Source: Phycomyces blakesleeanus NRRL 1555(-)
Taxonomy: Eukaryota; Mucoromycota; Mucoromycetes; Mucorales; Phycomycetaceae
Assembly: GCF_001638985.1 (NCBI RefSeq)
Contig: NW_017265168.1
Coordinates: forward strand, 62,001-126,000
Length of the DNA: 64,000 bases
Direction: 5' to 3'
The stretch's first letter is position 1; each line of letters begins with the position of its first letter. Of the stretch, positions 23,788-36,214 are shown piece after piece. A program made the position numbers and the translations under genes. The notes beneath the pieces are model-generated. The model made no database searches. It was not told the origin of the DNA and was given only the letters and a program-made list of their open reading frames with translations.

Positions 23788-25041
23788 TTATTTGGCGATT
23801 TCAACACCACCGGTGGCACCCAAGACACGCTTGATGTCACCGTAGATGGCGAACTGACCGGCGGTGAGGGTGGCAACCATGACAATACGGGGACCGAGAC
23901 CCAAGAAGAGACCCTTGACACCGAGCTGACCGGCCATCTGGACGAGACGGGAGGAGACGGACTGACCCTCAGCACCCTTCTGCTTGTTGATCTTGGACAA
24001 CAAGGTATCGGCGGGCTGGGAGATGATGGCAGCGGCAGTACCGGCAATGATACCGGCACCCAAGTTAACGCTGGTGATGGTGGAAGGAGGGAGCTGATCC
24101 TTGGGGGTAGGGAGGGTGCTGTAGATCTTCTCACTATTTTCATATTTTATATTAGTACGCGTCTTTTTTCTTTTCTTTCTAGAAGTTATATATATATATA
24201 TAAAACACTTACGCAGCAAGTTCGAAGACGACGAACTTGGCCATGGTGTAGGGAACCTGCTTGAACAAGATGGGACCGAAGCCAGAGTAGAAACCCTTGA
24301 CGACACCCTCTTCCTTCAAGATTCTAGAGAAACCACCGAGGAGACCGTTGGCGAAGGTGGGCTGGGAGACGAGACGGATACGGGTGGCCTCAAGAGGGCA
24401 AAGGGCAACGTCAGCGAAGAACTCAGCAATAGCAGAGGCACCGAGGTAGATGGCGGTACGGTTCTCGGAAGCCTTCTCGACACCAATGTAGTCGATGGCC
24501 TTCTTCTTCCAGAATTCGTAACCTCCGAACTTGAAGGCACCCTGCAAGAAGTAACCAGCAGCAGTGGGACCGAAACCGGTCAACAAGGCACCAGCACCCT
24601 GGGTCTGGACAACCTGACGGAAACCAGCGATCATACCCTAAAAAAATTATAGTGTTAACATATGTTTACATATACCACATAAACCCATACACACACACTC
24701 CTTCCTTCACTCACTCACTAATGTACATATACACAGCGATATGAAATCGAGATAACTTTTCTTTATCATTTATCCCACACCACTGATATACATATATATA
24801 TATATATAATATGATGAAATAAAAAGAACGAAATAATTACCTTGTTGTAAACCTCGGGCTCCAACTGGATTCTGGTCTTGACGACATCAACGGGGGTCAT
24901 GGCACCGTGAGTGACACCACAGCAGACAGCACCGGCAAGGGCGAAACGGGCGTAGAGACCGACACCGGAGGGAGCAGCGGCATCAGCGGAGGGGGAGGGA
25001 ACAATGAAGTTCTTCTTGAGGGACTCTTGGGAAGGGAACAT
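23788..25041 (-). CDS. MIR1: Mitochondrial phosphate carrier
   Basis: Minus-strand exons 24841-25041, 24213-24637 and 23788-24133 give 323 residues, normal for the mitochondrial carrier family. All three carrier repeats carry their signature: [18 protein letters not shown] and QPADTLLSK. Family-specific blocks ([57 protein letters not shown]) identify it as the phosphate/proton symporter of the inner membrane, which feeds ATP synthase. The N-terminal ~35 residues precede the first helix and may be a short presequence. Codons are C-ending, suggesting high expression. Confidence 0.95.
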
Positions 25042-28000
25042 GATGAAGGACTTTCTCTTTGTTATTGAGCGGGGAGGAAAGAAGGTGGATATCAAAAAAA
25101 TATGTCGAAAAAAAGAAGAAATAGCAAAAAAAAAAAAGTTGCTCTGTATTTTCGCTTTCAGCAGTCGAATTTTTTTTTCTTTTCTTCTTTGCTTCTTTTG
25201 TTTCTCAGCGCCCCTGAATAAATAAAATGAAAAAAAAAATATGTATATAAAAAATAAAATAAAAAAAAATAGAATAAATATCTGGGCCCATGTCTGTTCA
25301 TAAGCCAATCATAAATCTTTAAATTAGATAGCCCTGTGCGCTGCTTTAAAATAACAATAATAATAAATAAATACTACATCAAAAAACATAATGATTTTAT
25401 ATATAAATACATATATATATTTCTTTATGATTTGTTTCCATGGTATAGCTTATTTCTTTATCAGCATTTAAACTTTTACCATGGAAACGCTTTTTTATTT
25501 TTAAAATTCAAGCTATAAAGTTTTTTAGTTCTTCACTTCATATTCTTTTTTTTTTTTTAAAAAAAGATTATTCATTTGTTACTGACATAATTTCTGAAAT
25601 AAGCATTATATCATAAATATATATAAATAAAGATGATCCTGAAAGATAACTAGTATATCGGAAAAGAATACGTATATATACACTATTATAAAGTCACAGC
25701 CTCTTTCATATTTCTTTGGATTTCTTTTTATAATACTTTATATACACTGTTAATGCTCGAGAAGCTTGAAATAAAATAGAATAGAGCTACTCAGTCAAGG
25801 ATAATTTCTTTCCGACCAATGTAAAACAAAAAAAAAATAAGCACGTTTTGTTCAAAGTCAGGATCATGTTCGCAGTTGTATCCCAGGAATGAAAGATTGA
25901 AAAATAATGCAAATCACTTTAATTCAATGCAATTCTTTATCTTTATATATATTACAATGTAACGTTGATCTTTCTTTGAAAATTAAGTATTGGCCTAAAG
26001 TACCGAGTATTGTATCATCAAGTATTTCTATCAGTTTAATAAAAAGAGATTTATAGAAAGAAGTAGACGGATAAAATAGGTTGATTAATAGATAGATAGA
26101 TAGATAGATATATTGATTAAAGTAATAGAAAACGAAAATGAGAGTATAGGTAATTAGGCTAAATTTACCCGATAACGCACATACACACACAACCTTACAT
26201 TACATATAGAGTATTAACATGATAGATCACATTATTTCTTATCTTGTTAAAATACATATACACACATTGTTATTGATATTGATATTTATACTCTCTTGTG
26301 AGTACAGAATAAGGGTTTGGCGACCATCCTTTGTGTAAAATAATAAAATTATAACTCTGTTCTGTAATTCTGTAATTCTGTAATTCCAATTCTTGACAAT
26401 TTAAAGTGTAATTCCAATGGTAAAGAAACCCCAAAAGCCATGTCTTTTTTTTTGATTTTTCTTTACAAGTTATAATATTTATTATTATGGTAATCTCTAT
26501 CTTTAGCTTTGTTCCTTTGGTCAAAGAAATAGAAATCAAGACAATGGTCAACTGTCTTATACACTCATGACATTTACATATGTAATTTAATGTGTAAAAG
26601 ATATTAAATCTACCAAAAACGTAACAATAAACAAACAAAAACATACGATATTATATTACTTGTTTCTTTTGCGTGCGTGCATATTGCTTAATTGATGATT
26701 CATAACCAAAAGAAAGAAGGAAAGAAAGAAAAAAGGAAGTAATGGGTTGAACAAAATAAATGTCATACAAAATTCATATATTTAATAATAATAATAATAT
26801 TTTTGAAATATTTTAAAAAAGAAAAAGAAAAAGAAATTAAAAAATTAAAAAATTAAAAAATTAAAAAATTAAAAAATAAGATTGAAAGGGTTACCTGGTC
26901 TCTACAGAAATTCAATATTAATATTTGCATGAAATCAGCTTTTTTCTATAGGTTTGTTTTTATTTCTCAAAATAAAATGTATAAAACGTATATATCAATA
27001 GAAGAGAAGAGTCTCTTCTAGAAATTCAAAAGATTATCGCTACAGGCATATACATATATACATACATTGAGAGGCTGTTATTGTTGGCTTCAAGAGAAAA
27101 TAATAATAATAATAATAGTAATATTAAGTAGAATAATGATAAAAAGAATATTTCTATTTTAATCATTGAATTGAATTCACTTCTCTTTGGCTGTATTTAT
27201 ATTCAATTCATTTTTGTATAGAGCAATTTCCCCGGAATCTTAATCCTCTTCTGGCTTGTGTATGAATTGAAATACTTCACTAAATAAATAAATATATAAA
27301 AAAAAAGTTCTTGTTCACATTCCGGGTAAATAAGGAAAGGAAGAAGTTGGGTAGCATGGAAAATTACGGAGGGACATCCTGTCGGGGTTGCAAATTAAGA
27401 ATAATAAGCCACCGCACACTGCATTCTACTTGGCATTATGTTATATCGATCAAGTCTATTATATCAGACTATCAGTCCATTAGTCTATTTAGAGTGTGTA
27501 TTACTTTTGTATATAAATCGGTTGTGCTTTGAAGATATAGCAAAATCATAAAAGAAGTCAATTGAAGCTCTTTTTATTTTTGCTTTTATTTTTCTATAAA
27601 TTATTCGGATATATAATTCTTTGGATTTTTTTTAAAAAAAATTCAATTAATTTATATAACAATATAGTAATCGAAATAAAAGGTACTAAATAACAAGCCA
27701 AGACAGGGAAAGACAGGGAAAGCCAAAGGACAAAAGGCAAGACAGGGAAAGGGTAGGAAAAGGGTAGGGTATAGCAGGAAAGGGTAGGGTGGGATACACA
27801 ACCAAGAGAGGGTTTACCCGATCGACGGTCTACATCGGTACGTCACTAGGCAAATAAAAGGAAAACGATTATTGTATTTTATTATTTTCAATGGCGACTT
27901 GCGGAAGCCCTACAATATTATTATTATTATTTGTGCCATTTGAAAGGAGGGGAGGGGGGGGTGGAGACGCAAAAAATTAATAAATAATTGTTACTTTCCA

Positions 28001-28176
28001 TTCTAAAAAAAAAAAAAAAACAAAAACAAAAATTGTGTTTACCCCACGCTTTTTAGTCCATTTTTATTCTTTTCTAAAAAAGCCCTCCTCCACCTCTTCT
28101 TCTTCTTCTTCTTCTTTAACCCCTCTCCTTCCTCCTTTTCCCCTTTTTTTTCTTTTTTTTTTCTTTTAAAAAAAAC
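25042..28176. other. Long spacer between phosphate carrier and OGDH
   Basis: About 3.1 kb, very AT-rich, serving two divergent genes. It holds a GATA run near 26090-26110, a TTAAAAAA minisatellite at about 26837-26877 and a purine-rich block (separate entry). No coding region is supported. Confidence 0.5.
27695..27970 (+). repeat. G-rich, purine-rich repeats upstream of OGDH
   Basis: Several GACAGGGAAA units are followed by AGGGTAGG units at about 27751-27793 and a second G block at 27945-27962. Closely spaced GGG tracts could form a G-quadruplex. The block lies 200-480 bp before the OGDH start. Confidence 0.5.
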
Positions 28177-31100
28177 ATGTATCGCTTGTCAGCACTCGCA
28201 CGTGCTGCCAGACCACTTACCGCTGCTGCACGTCGTGTACAGGTCTCTCAGCCCAACGCCTTCCGTTCGGCCTCTGTCGCCTCTTTCCACACCGGAAGAT
28301 CGCGTCTTGCTTCAACCAAGACCACCGGTCCTGAGCCCAACGATGTATTTTTGCAGGGTAACTCAGCCAACTACATTGAAGAGATGTACGAGGCCTGGTT
28401 GAAGGATCCCAGCGCTGTGCACTTGTCGTGGCAGGTGTACTTCAAGAACATGGCCAACGGAGTTTCTCCCAGCGAAGCATACACTCCTCCCCCAACCCTT
28501 GTTCCCTCTGGAAGTGCCCGTCTCCCTGTCCTGCCTGGTGCCGGTCTCTCGAGCCCTATGAATGCCTCTTCCAAGGAGGTTATCGACCACATGAAGATCC
28601 AGTTGCTCGTCAGAGCCTACCAGGTTCGCGGTCACCACATCGCCAACCTCGACCCTCTTGGCATTCAGCACGCTGACCTCACCTCCGCTACACCCCCAGA
28701 GCTGTCCTACAACTACTACGGCTTCACCGAGAAGGATCTTGACCGTAAGTTCACCCTCGGTCCTGGTATCTTGCCCGCCTTGGGCAATGGTGACAAGGAA
28801 CTCACCCTGCGCGAGATCGTCGACGTCTTGAAGAAGATCTACTGTGGCTCAATTGGTATTGAGTACATTCACATTCCTGACCGTGCCCAGTGTGACTGGA
28901 TTCGTTCCCGTGTCGAGAACCCCCAGCCCTACAAGTACTCGGTTGACGAGAAGCGCATGATCCTCGACCGTCTCACCTGGTCCGACAGTTTCGAACGTTT
29001 CGTTGCCTCCAAGTACCCCTCCGAGAAGCGTTTCGGTCTTGAGGGTGGTGAATCCTTGATTCCTGGTATGAAGGCCATGGTAAGTCTTTTTTTTGTATTT
29101 TTAGGGAAGAAAAAAAAGTGAAAAAAAGAGAGTGAGAGAGGAGGGGGATATTAAAAAAATTAAATTAATTGCATAAATTTTGTGCTCTGTGAGAATGGGA
29201 CAAATATTGTTGCATTGATGAATTGTGAAATATCATATATATATATATATATATATATATGTTCTTACAACTTCTTCGATTGTAAATATACTTTTGTTAA
29301 CAATTTTCATTTCATATAATATTTTTCTAGATTGATCGTTCGGTTGACTTGGGTGTTGAATCCATCGTAATTGGTATGCCCCATCGTGGTCGTCTCAATG
29401 TCCTCAGTAACGTTGTCCGCAAGCCCAACGAGTCCATCTTCTGCGAGTTCAGTGGCTCTGTTGAGCCTTCAGCCGAGGGATCTGGTGATGTCAAGTACCA
29501 TCTTGGTATGAACTACGTCCGCCCTACCCCATCCGGCAAGCGTGTCGCCTTGTCCCTGGTTGCCAACCCCTCCCACTTGGAGGCCGTCGACCCCGTTGTG
29601 CTCGGTAAGACCAGAGCTCTGCAGTTCTACAGCAAGGACACCAAGGGTCAGCACTCCATGGCTGTCTTGATGCACGGTGATGCCGCCTTTGCTGGCCAGG
29701 GTGTCGTATACGAAACCATGGGCTTCCACGATCTTCCTGCTTACTCCACTGGTGGTACCATCCACATTGTGGTCAACAACCAGATTGGTTTCACCACTGA
29801 TCCTCGCTATGGTCGCTCCACCCCTTACTGCACTGACATTGCCAAGTCCATCAACGCACCCGTATTCCATGTGAACGGTGATGATGTCGAGGCCGTAACC
29901 TACGTAATGCAGCTCGCCGCTGACTGGCGCCAGACCTTCCACCGCGATGTTGTCATTGATTTGGTGTGCTACCGTAAGCACGGTCACAACGAGACCGATC
30001 AGCCCATGTTCACCCAACCCAAGATGTACAAGGCTATTTCCAAGCAGGAGCCAGTTGCTCAGATCTACGCCAAGCAGCTCGAGAAGGAAGGCACTTTCAG
30101 CCCTGCCGAGATTGACGAGAACAAGAAGCGTGTCTGGGATATTCTGGAGGAGAGTTATGCCAAGAGCAAGGACTACAAGCCTACCTCGCGCGAGTGGTTG
30201 TCCAGCAGCTGGCCCGGATTCAAGTCTCCCAAGGAGCTTGCCGAGGAAATCCTTCCCCACTACCCTACCGGTGTCTCCCACGAGACTCTTCAGCAGGTCG
30301 GTGCCGCCATGACCACCCTGCCCCACAACTTCGAGGCCCACCGCAACTTGAAGCGTATCATCCAGAACCGCGAGAACAACATCAAGGAAGGTAAGGACAT
30401 CGACTGGTCTACCGCCGAAGGTCTTGCCTGGGGTTCGCTCTTGCTTGAGGGCAAGCACGTCCGCGTGTCTGGCCAGGATGTCGAGCGTGGTACTTTCTCC
30501 CAGCGTCACGCTGTTCTCCACGACCAGGCCAACGGCTCCAAGCACACTCTGTTGAACCACATCTCGCCCGAGCAGGGTGTCTTGTCGATCAGCAACTCCT
30601 CGCTCTCTGAGTTTGGTGTCTTGGGCTTCGAGCTCGGTTACTCGCTTGTGGACCCCAACGCCTATGTTGTCTGGGAAGCCCAGTTCGGTGATTTCGCCAA
30701 CAGTGCTCAGGTCATGATTGATCAGTTCATCTCTGCTGGTGAGCAGAAATGGCTCCAGCGCAGTGGTCTCGTAATGTCCCTTCCCCACGGTTACGATGGT
30801 CAGGGTCCCGAGCACTCTTCTTCCAGAATCGAGCGTTATCTCCAGCTTTGCGACGATAACCCATACGTCTATCCTTCCCCCGAGAAGCTCGCCAGACAGC
30901 ACCAGGACTGCAACATGCAGGTTGTCTATGCTTCCACTCCCTCCCAGTACTTCCACGTCATCCGTCGTCAGATCTGCCGTGAATTCAGAAAGCCTGTAAG
31001 TAAAACCAAACACAATATATATATATGTAGTGAAAGGGAGAAAAAACAGATAAAGAAAAACAAAGAAAGAAACTATTCATTTGTTGCATGTACTAATCCT

Positions 31101-31677
31101 GATTTATCTTTTTTCAATTTTCTAGCTTATCCTTCCTTTCTCCAAGGCTATGCTCCGTCACCCCATGGCTCGCTCCAACTTGGATGAGATGATTGGTGAT
31201 ACTCACTTCCAGCTCTACCTCCCTGAACCCCACCCCGAAACTCTCGCTGCCCCCGAGAACATCAAGAAGCACGTCTTCTGCTCTGGTCAGGTCTACTATG
31301 CTCTGCTCCGTGCCCGTGACCAGAACAAGATCAACGACATTGCGATCTCGCGTGTCGAGCAGCTTAACCCCTTCCCCTATGAGCAGATCAAGGAGCACGC
31401 CGACAAGTATCCCAATGCCGAGATTGTCTGGTGCCAGGAAGAGCCTTTGAACATGGGTCCCTGGGCACACGTCAGCCCTAGACTCACCACCACTTTGGCT
31501 CAGACCAAGCACCACGCCGGCAAGCCCGTCAAGTACACTGGTCGTGAGCCCTCTGCTTCCGTAGCCACTGGTAACAAGAAGAAGCACTACCAGGAAGAGT
31601 ACGATTTCCTCAGCGAGGCTTTGATCGGTTCCCCCACCAAACCCAAGGCCGTTGAGCAGGGTGTTCCCCTCTTCTAA
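28177..31677 (+). CDS. KGD1: 2-oxoglutarate dehydrogenase E1 component, mitochondrial
   Basis: Three exons (28177-29079, 29331-30995, 31126-31677) give 1039 residues, the family's usual size. The enzyme is the thiamine-diphosphate decarboxylase of the 2-oxoglutarate dehydrogenase complex in the TCA cycle. The Arg/Ala/Ser-rich N-terminus ([20 protein letters not shown]) looks like a mitochondrial presequence. [21 protein letters not shown], split here as [10 protein letters not shown] and PSAVHLSW, is the conserved E1o N-terminal motif. [25 protein letters not shown] and [12 protein letters not shown] mark the ThDP/Mg site, and [21 protein letters not shown] the transketolase-like domain. Codon bias suggests high expression. 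The promoter is CT-rich close to the start. Confidence 0.97.
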
Positions 31678-32299
31678 ATCCCCCTAAAAAAATGTGAAAT
31701 AATATAATTACCCATAACTTCTTTCTTTCCTTCCTCTATTTCCTCTATTTTTTTTTCGTTTTTCGTTTTTTATTTTATTTTACTTCTTTCATGGGAGAAA
31801 GACATTTTTTTTACTCATCATCTTTTTTCTTTCTTTTTCAATTCATTAAATATATATATATATATATATATATAAAACAAACAAACAAACAAATATACAC
31901 AAAGCTAAAGAAGTCTATTTTTTTTTGACAAGCATTTTTATATTGTATTATATTAATATTTTCTTATCAGATCCGATAGACAAAAAAAAAAAGCAACGAC
32001 AACCCAAGATCCACGTTGCTGGGAAGGTTTTAATCTTCAATAAAAAAAAATGCTTTAAATTCTGTATCATTTTTTTTTTTTTGGAAAATCAATTGATTTA
32101 AATGTCCGACAAAACAACCAATTGTGACTTTGATTTTAAGTTACTTTTTAAGAACCATATGAACCAAAATATATATATATACTTATATATAGAAGAAAGG
32201 AATCCAATTCAACTACATTTACAAACACACCACTAGACAACACCAAAAGCAATTAAAAAACAAAACAAAACAAAACAAAATAAAAAAACCGAATAAAGA
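31678..32299. other. Spacer between OGDH and Abitram homologue
   Basis: T- and A-rich runs, a TA microsatellite near 31850-31874 and AAAC repeats just before 32300. No gene is seen. Confidence 0.5.
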
Positions 32300-32863
32300 A
32301 TGGCCACCACACAAAGTGCTGATTATGATATTTCAAAATATACTGATCGTGTCAGTTTATGGAGTAACGATCCCAACGCTCATCTCTCGGGTTACTTTAC
32401 TCTTTACTACCATGTCGAATCAGAGTTAACGCCTACAAAACCTGATACAATCCTGGGTGACATTTACGTTCGTCAGGCACCCAACAAGATTTGCGTTCTT
32501 GGATTATCTCCTAGCCATCCTTTTATTGTATCATCAAGCTCTTTGAACAAAGACGATCTCAAAAAAGAGTGCAACGTTGTGCTGGCCACAGAATTGGTTG
32601 GAACCAAGGTTACTTATGATACCACTATTGCTCAAATTATTGTCGGTCAAATCACGTATCTCATCAAGGCACGTATGCAAGGCCAACTGCTCGAACTAAA
32701 CCCACGTCTCAAGGACACACCTGAACTTTTGTGGGAACATACAATGGATACAGGCTATATTGCAGTAATTATGTCGCGTGTAGACGACACAAAGCAACAA
32801 CTTAAGGGCTATCTTACCGAAGAGGAATACAATACCAGCTTGGCAGAGAAGAAATCAGAATAG
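32300..32863 (+). CDS. Abitram/Simiate (FAM206A) homologue
   Basis: An intronless 187-residue protein. The C-terminal half resembles animal Abitram (Simiate), a small protein with a glycine-cleavage-H/biotinyl-like fold: NKICVLGLSPSHPF matches the RICVITLAESHP region, and GQLLELNPRL followed by TGYIAVIMSR and GYLTEEEYNTSL matches the GRLMEVN, EGYIAVVLP and GLLTQKQYEE blocks. In animals it is linked to nuclear speckles and actin/transcription; the fungal role is unknown. It has no signal peptide or membrane segment. It may mark an old gene that is rare in fungi. Confidence 0.75.
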   Translation: MATTQSADYDISKYTDRVSLWSNDPNAHLSGYFTLYYHVESELTPTKPDTILGDIYVRQAPNKICVLGLSPSHPFIVSSSSLNKDDLKKECNVVLATELVGTKVTYDTTIAQIIVGQITYLIKARMQGQLLELNPRLKDTPELLWEHTMDTGYIAVIMSRVDDTKQQLKGYLTEEEYNTSLAEKKSE

Positions 32864-33425
32864 GTTATTTGTACTATATTACATTATACTATAGTAATAT
32901 AGATGTTTTTTCTTTCTTTCTGATTTTGGTTTTGATTTTGTGGTAGTGTTTTGCACCTGTAAATATATTTTATTAAGCATTTATATGTAAAAAGGATATT
33001 TTTATTATAATTTTCAAGTAATAATTATCATTTAGCCTGTGTGCAAAGAGGCAAATCCTAAATCCTAAACCCTAAACCCTAAACCCTAAACCCTTAATTC
33101 ATATGAATCAAGCTTTAATATGCGAGCCATATTTCCCCCCTTCTTCCTCTTAATCTTCCTATATTTTATAGCCTCATATTCTTTAGTTTTTTGTTTGTTT
33201 TGAATGAACAGATAAGTGGGTGGTTAATTAATGATATGTTATTTTGCGTCTTTTTTTTTTAATATAAAAAATAAATAAATTAAAGGTGCATCAAGCAACC
33301 ACTAATTAGAGCTGTTAAATTAATAAGTTAAGCCAATTAACCCACATACACATACACTGTATATAAATGTATGTAATGCGTATTGAGTGCAATTAGATCT
33401 TAATCCCAATTCTAATTATTTTACT
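32864..33425. other. Convergent 3' spacer, Abitram homologue / chitinase
   Basis: AT-rich 3' ends of two converging genes. Apart from the telomere-like repeat at 33053-33094, nothing is seen. Confidence 0.5.
33053..33094 (+). repeat. Interstitial telomere-like repeat, (AAACCCT)n
   Basis: Six head-to-tail 7-mers: two degenerate AAATCCT units (33053-33066), then four perfect AAACCCT units (33067-33094), that is TTTAGGG on the other strand. This is the plant-type heptamer rather than the TTAGGG hexamer usual in fungi. Confidence 0.9.
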
Positions 33426-35373
33426 CTAACTACGAACGGCCTGAAGAGAGTTCAAGAGACTGTTCTTGGAATCGTCCTAAGAAGAAGATGAAATGAATAT
33501 TTTGCAGAGAGAAAATCACATGAGTGCATTTGTCTACTTTATGTAATATATGTGATATATATTTCTTGGTGTAATGATAATAATAATAATAATAATAAAA
33601 CAATAAAAAAAATAAAATTACCATGTCCAGGGACCAAAGCATGACACCGGCCAATTTGTTCTTCTGTACGTAAGTAGCCTTTGCACGGAGAGATCTTGGG
33701 TCATCAAAGGTCAGGAACTGCTTTGTCTTGGCAGCATAAGAAAAGTATGTCTGACTGGTAGAGTCCCAGACGGTCTTCCATCCACTAGCACTTCGGACGA
33801 TCCCCTTGCTGGCAATTGTTTTCCACAAGACATCTCCAGAGTAAGAGCTCTTTGCACCCTTGCAAGGATCGGCACCCTTGCTGTCATATTGATCGCCCTT
33901 AATCTGAGTACCCTTTTTGTAAGCAACCTTGATGCCAGACTTGGCTGTAGCAGGGCTGGTGGTCAAGGCAGTGTAGCCGTAGAAAGGAACGCCGACCACA
34001 ATACGGTTCTTGGGAATACCGGCTGCGACCCATTGCTTGACAGAAGAATCGATGCTTTCTTCACCATTCTTGGAGTAAAGAGGAGAATTGGACGAGGTCT
34101 TTGGGTTCCATGGGCCAGCAAGATCATAAGCCTTGAAATGATAAGAGTAATAATTAGATTTATATAAACGTAATACATAGTCTAAAATAAAGTAATTACC
34201 ATGATATTGACATAATCGAGAGCATTCTTCCATCCGGATGCAAGTTTCTTGTAAGGATTCTGGTTACCATCTCTAAAGACGGTAGTGCTGACCGCAGCCG
34301 AAATTGTCTTGTGTTCGTTAGGGAAGGCGGCATCCAACTTCTTGCGGAGTAATTGGATGAGCTTGAGGTAGTTTGGAGTATCATTGGCATTCCTAGTCAA
34401 TCAAGTCAGCTTGTAAATTTCTATTTTCATTTGGGCAATGTTCATCATTTCTAACAAAAATGATAAAACGATAAAACGATAATATTCTATTTGCTTACTT
34501 TTCATTACACGAAACACCATCTGGGTTGTTAGGATATTCTGTTGAACAATTAAAAGAAGAAGAAGAAAACGTGTGAGGTCTTTCCTGACTAGGATTTTTG
34601 ATTTTTGATTTTTGATTTCTTATTTTATACAAATACATATATGTATATATGTATTTGCCTTGTAGATTATTTGTCTAATTATTACCCCAATCAAGATCAA
34701 GTCCATTCACGTTGTAGGTCTTTACGGCCTGAACAAGATTGTTGGCGAATTTTTCACGGGAAGCAGATGTGCGTACGAGGGAACTGAAATAGAGAGAGCC
34801 GCTCCAACTGTGGGATTTTTTTTGTTAGTTAAATAAAATATTATCATGTAAATATGTGCATATGATAGTATATCTTTAATATTATTCTTTTAGTGTTTCA
34901 ACTCTTACCCTCCAATACTAAGACTGACACCTTTCTTGTGAGCATGAGCATCCTTGACAACTACAATGTTCATGGTTTTTATAGCCTGATTAGCTAAAAT
35001 TCGGATTTATCTGAGATAAATTCTACAAGTCTGTGCGTGTACCTTTCTTGAGTTGATTTGCATCGAAATCACCAAGTTTTCCGTCTTTGTTAGGAATAGC
35101 AAACGAATAAATGACATGATCGAGTTTAGTCCAGGGAATGGACTTGGGAATATTCTATATAAATAAATAAATAAATAAATAAATAAATGAAAGGTTAATA
35201 AAGACCATTATTTTCAATACATTGATATTCTACTTGAAAGTATTTTATATCTACGTATGTACCCAGTCAACAATGTAAGCGGACAAATGGCGACTTCCAT
35301 AGGCACTTGCTGCAAGACTGACAGCAGTGAGGTAGATGAGTCCAAAAAGACCCACCAAAAGAGATGAACGCAT
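33426..35373 (-). CDS. Secreted GH18 chitinase
   Basis: Eight minus-strand exons (35263-35373, 35043-35154, 34909-34960, 34686-34807, 34499-34538, 34200-34392, 33622-34131, 33426-33476) give 396 residues. The first ~24 residues are a signal peptide, likely cut after ASA. GH18 blocks follow: LSAYIVDW, DHVIYSFA, SLSIGGWSGSLYFSS, the catalytic NGLDLDWEYP, AYDLAGPWN and GVMLWSLDM. The acid Glu and the two preceding Asp of DxxDxDxE are present, but the first Asp is Asn. It hydrolyses chitin outside the cell or in the wall. No separate chitin-binding domain or GPI signal is seen. Exon 3 could instead begin at an earlier in-frame AG (about 35000), adding 13 residues; the shorter form fits the family better. 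Confidence 0.9.
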
Positions 35374-35451
35374 GGTTGGATCTCAAGAAAGCAAATAAAT
35401 AAAAATGAAAGGGAAGAGAATGTAATGAAAGGAAAGGAAAGGTTAGAGGTG

Positions 35452-35488
<37 letters not shown>

Positions 35489-36160
35489 TTATGCAAAGAA
35501 GTGATTTATACCAAAGTATATATGTATGAGTGTAATTGTAAACGTAAATGTAAATGTAAAGATAGTTTTTTGACAAATGGTAATTGAATACTTTTGGTTA
35601 ATATATCTGATAAGTCGTAGTTTCTTGTGCATTATTATATTATATATATTATCGTCACTAAAATCTAATTAACATAGCAATAGAAATAAGAATAATAAGT
35701 GAAATTGGGATTTTGTGCTGTGTTTTGTGTGTGTTTTTTGATTTTAAAGATCAAACAACAATTGAAAGATCCTATCTTTTTCGTTCTTTCTATAATGCGT
35801 TGTCCTACGATCACCCTTATTAAACTCGTTTGTATTCTCTCTTTCTTTCTGCTTTTTTATATATATATGTTATTGTCCATGTGTTTCTTTATATTCCTCT
35901 TTTGGATCTTTTGTCTTACTTGAGACAATTATGTCGTTGTCTAAACAACCGCCAATTATTCTCGAATTGTCGTACAGTTGTTACAGTAAATATATATAAA
36001 GGAACGAATCAAGAATGTTCGACATCATTATCACTTGAATAGTAATAGTAGTAGAAGAAAGAAATTCCACCAAATCCACATAATTGTTTTCTAACTTTCA
36101 TTTGCAATATACCTTAGCTCTATTAATCTTAATGAGCCATTAGTATAGTAAAGTGCAGTG

Positions 36161-36164
<4 letters not shown>

Positions 36165-36213
<49 letters not shown>
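36165..36213. repeat. (TA)n(TG)n microsatellite
   Basis: About 19 TA units run directly into TG units. It is the longest TA run noticed in the window. Confidence 0.9.

Positions 36214-36214
<1 letters not shown>

Noticed and set aside
29469..31013. A 514-codon minus-strand frame opposite OGDH E1
   Set aside because: Same cause: biased codons on the coding strand keep the antisense frame open.
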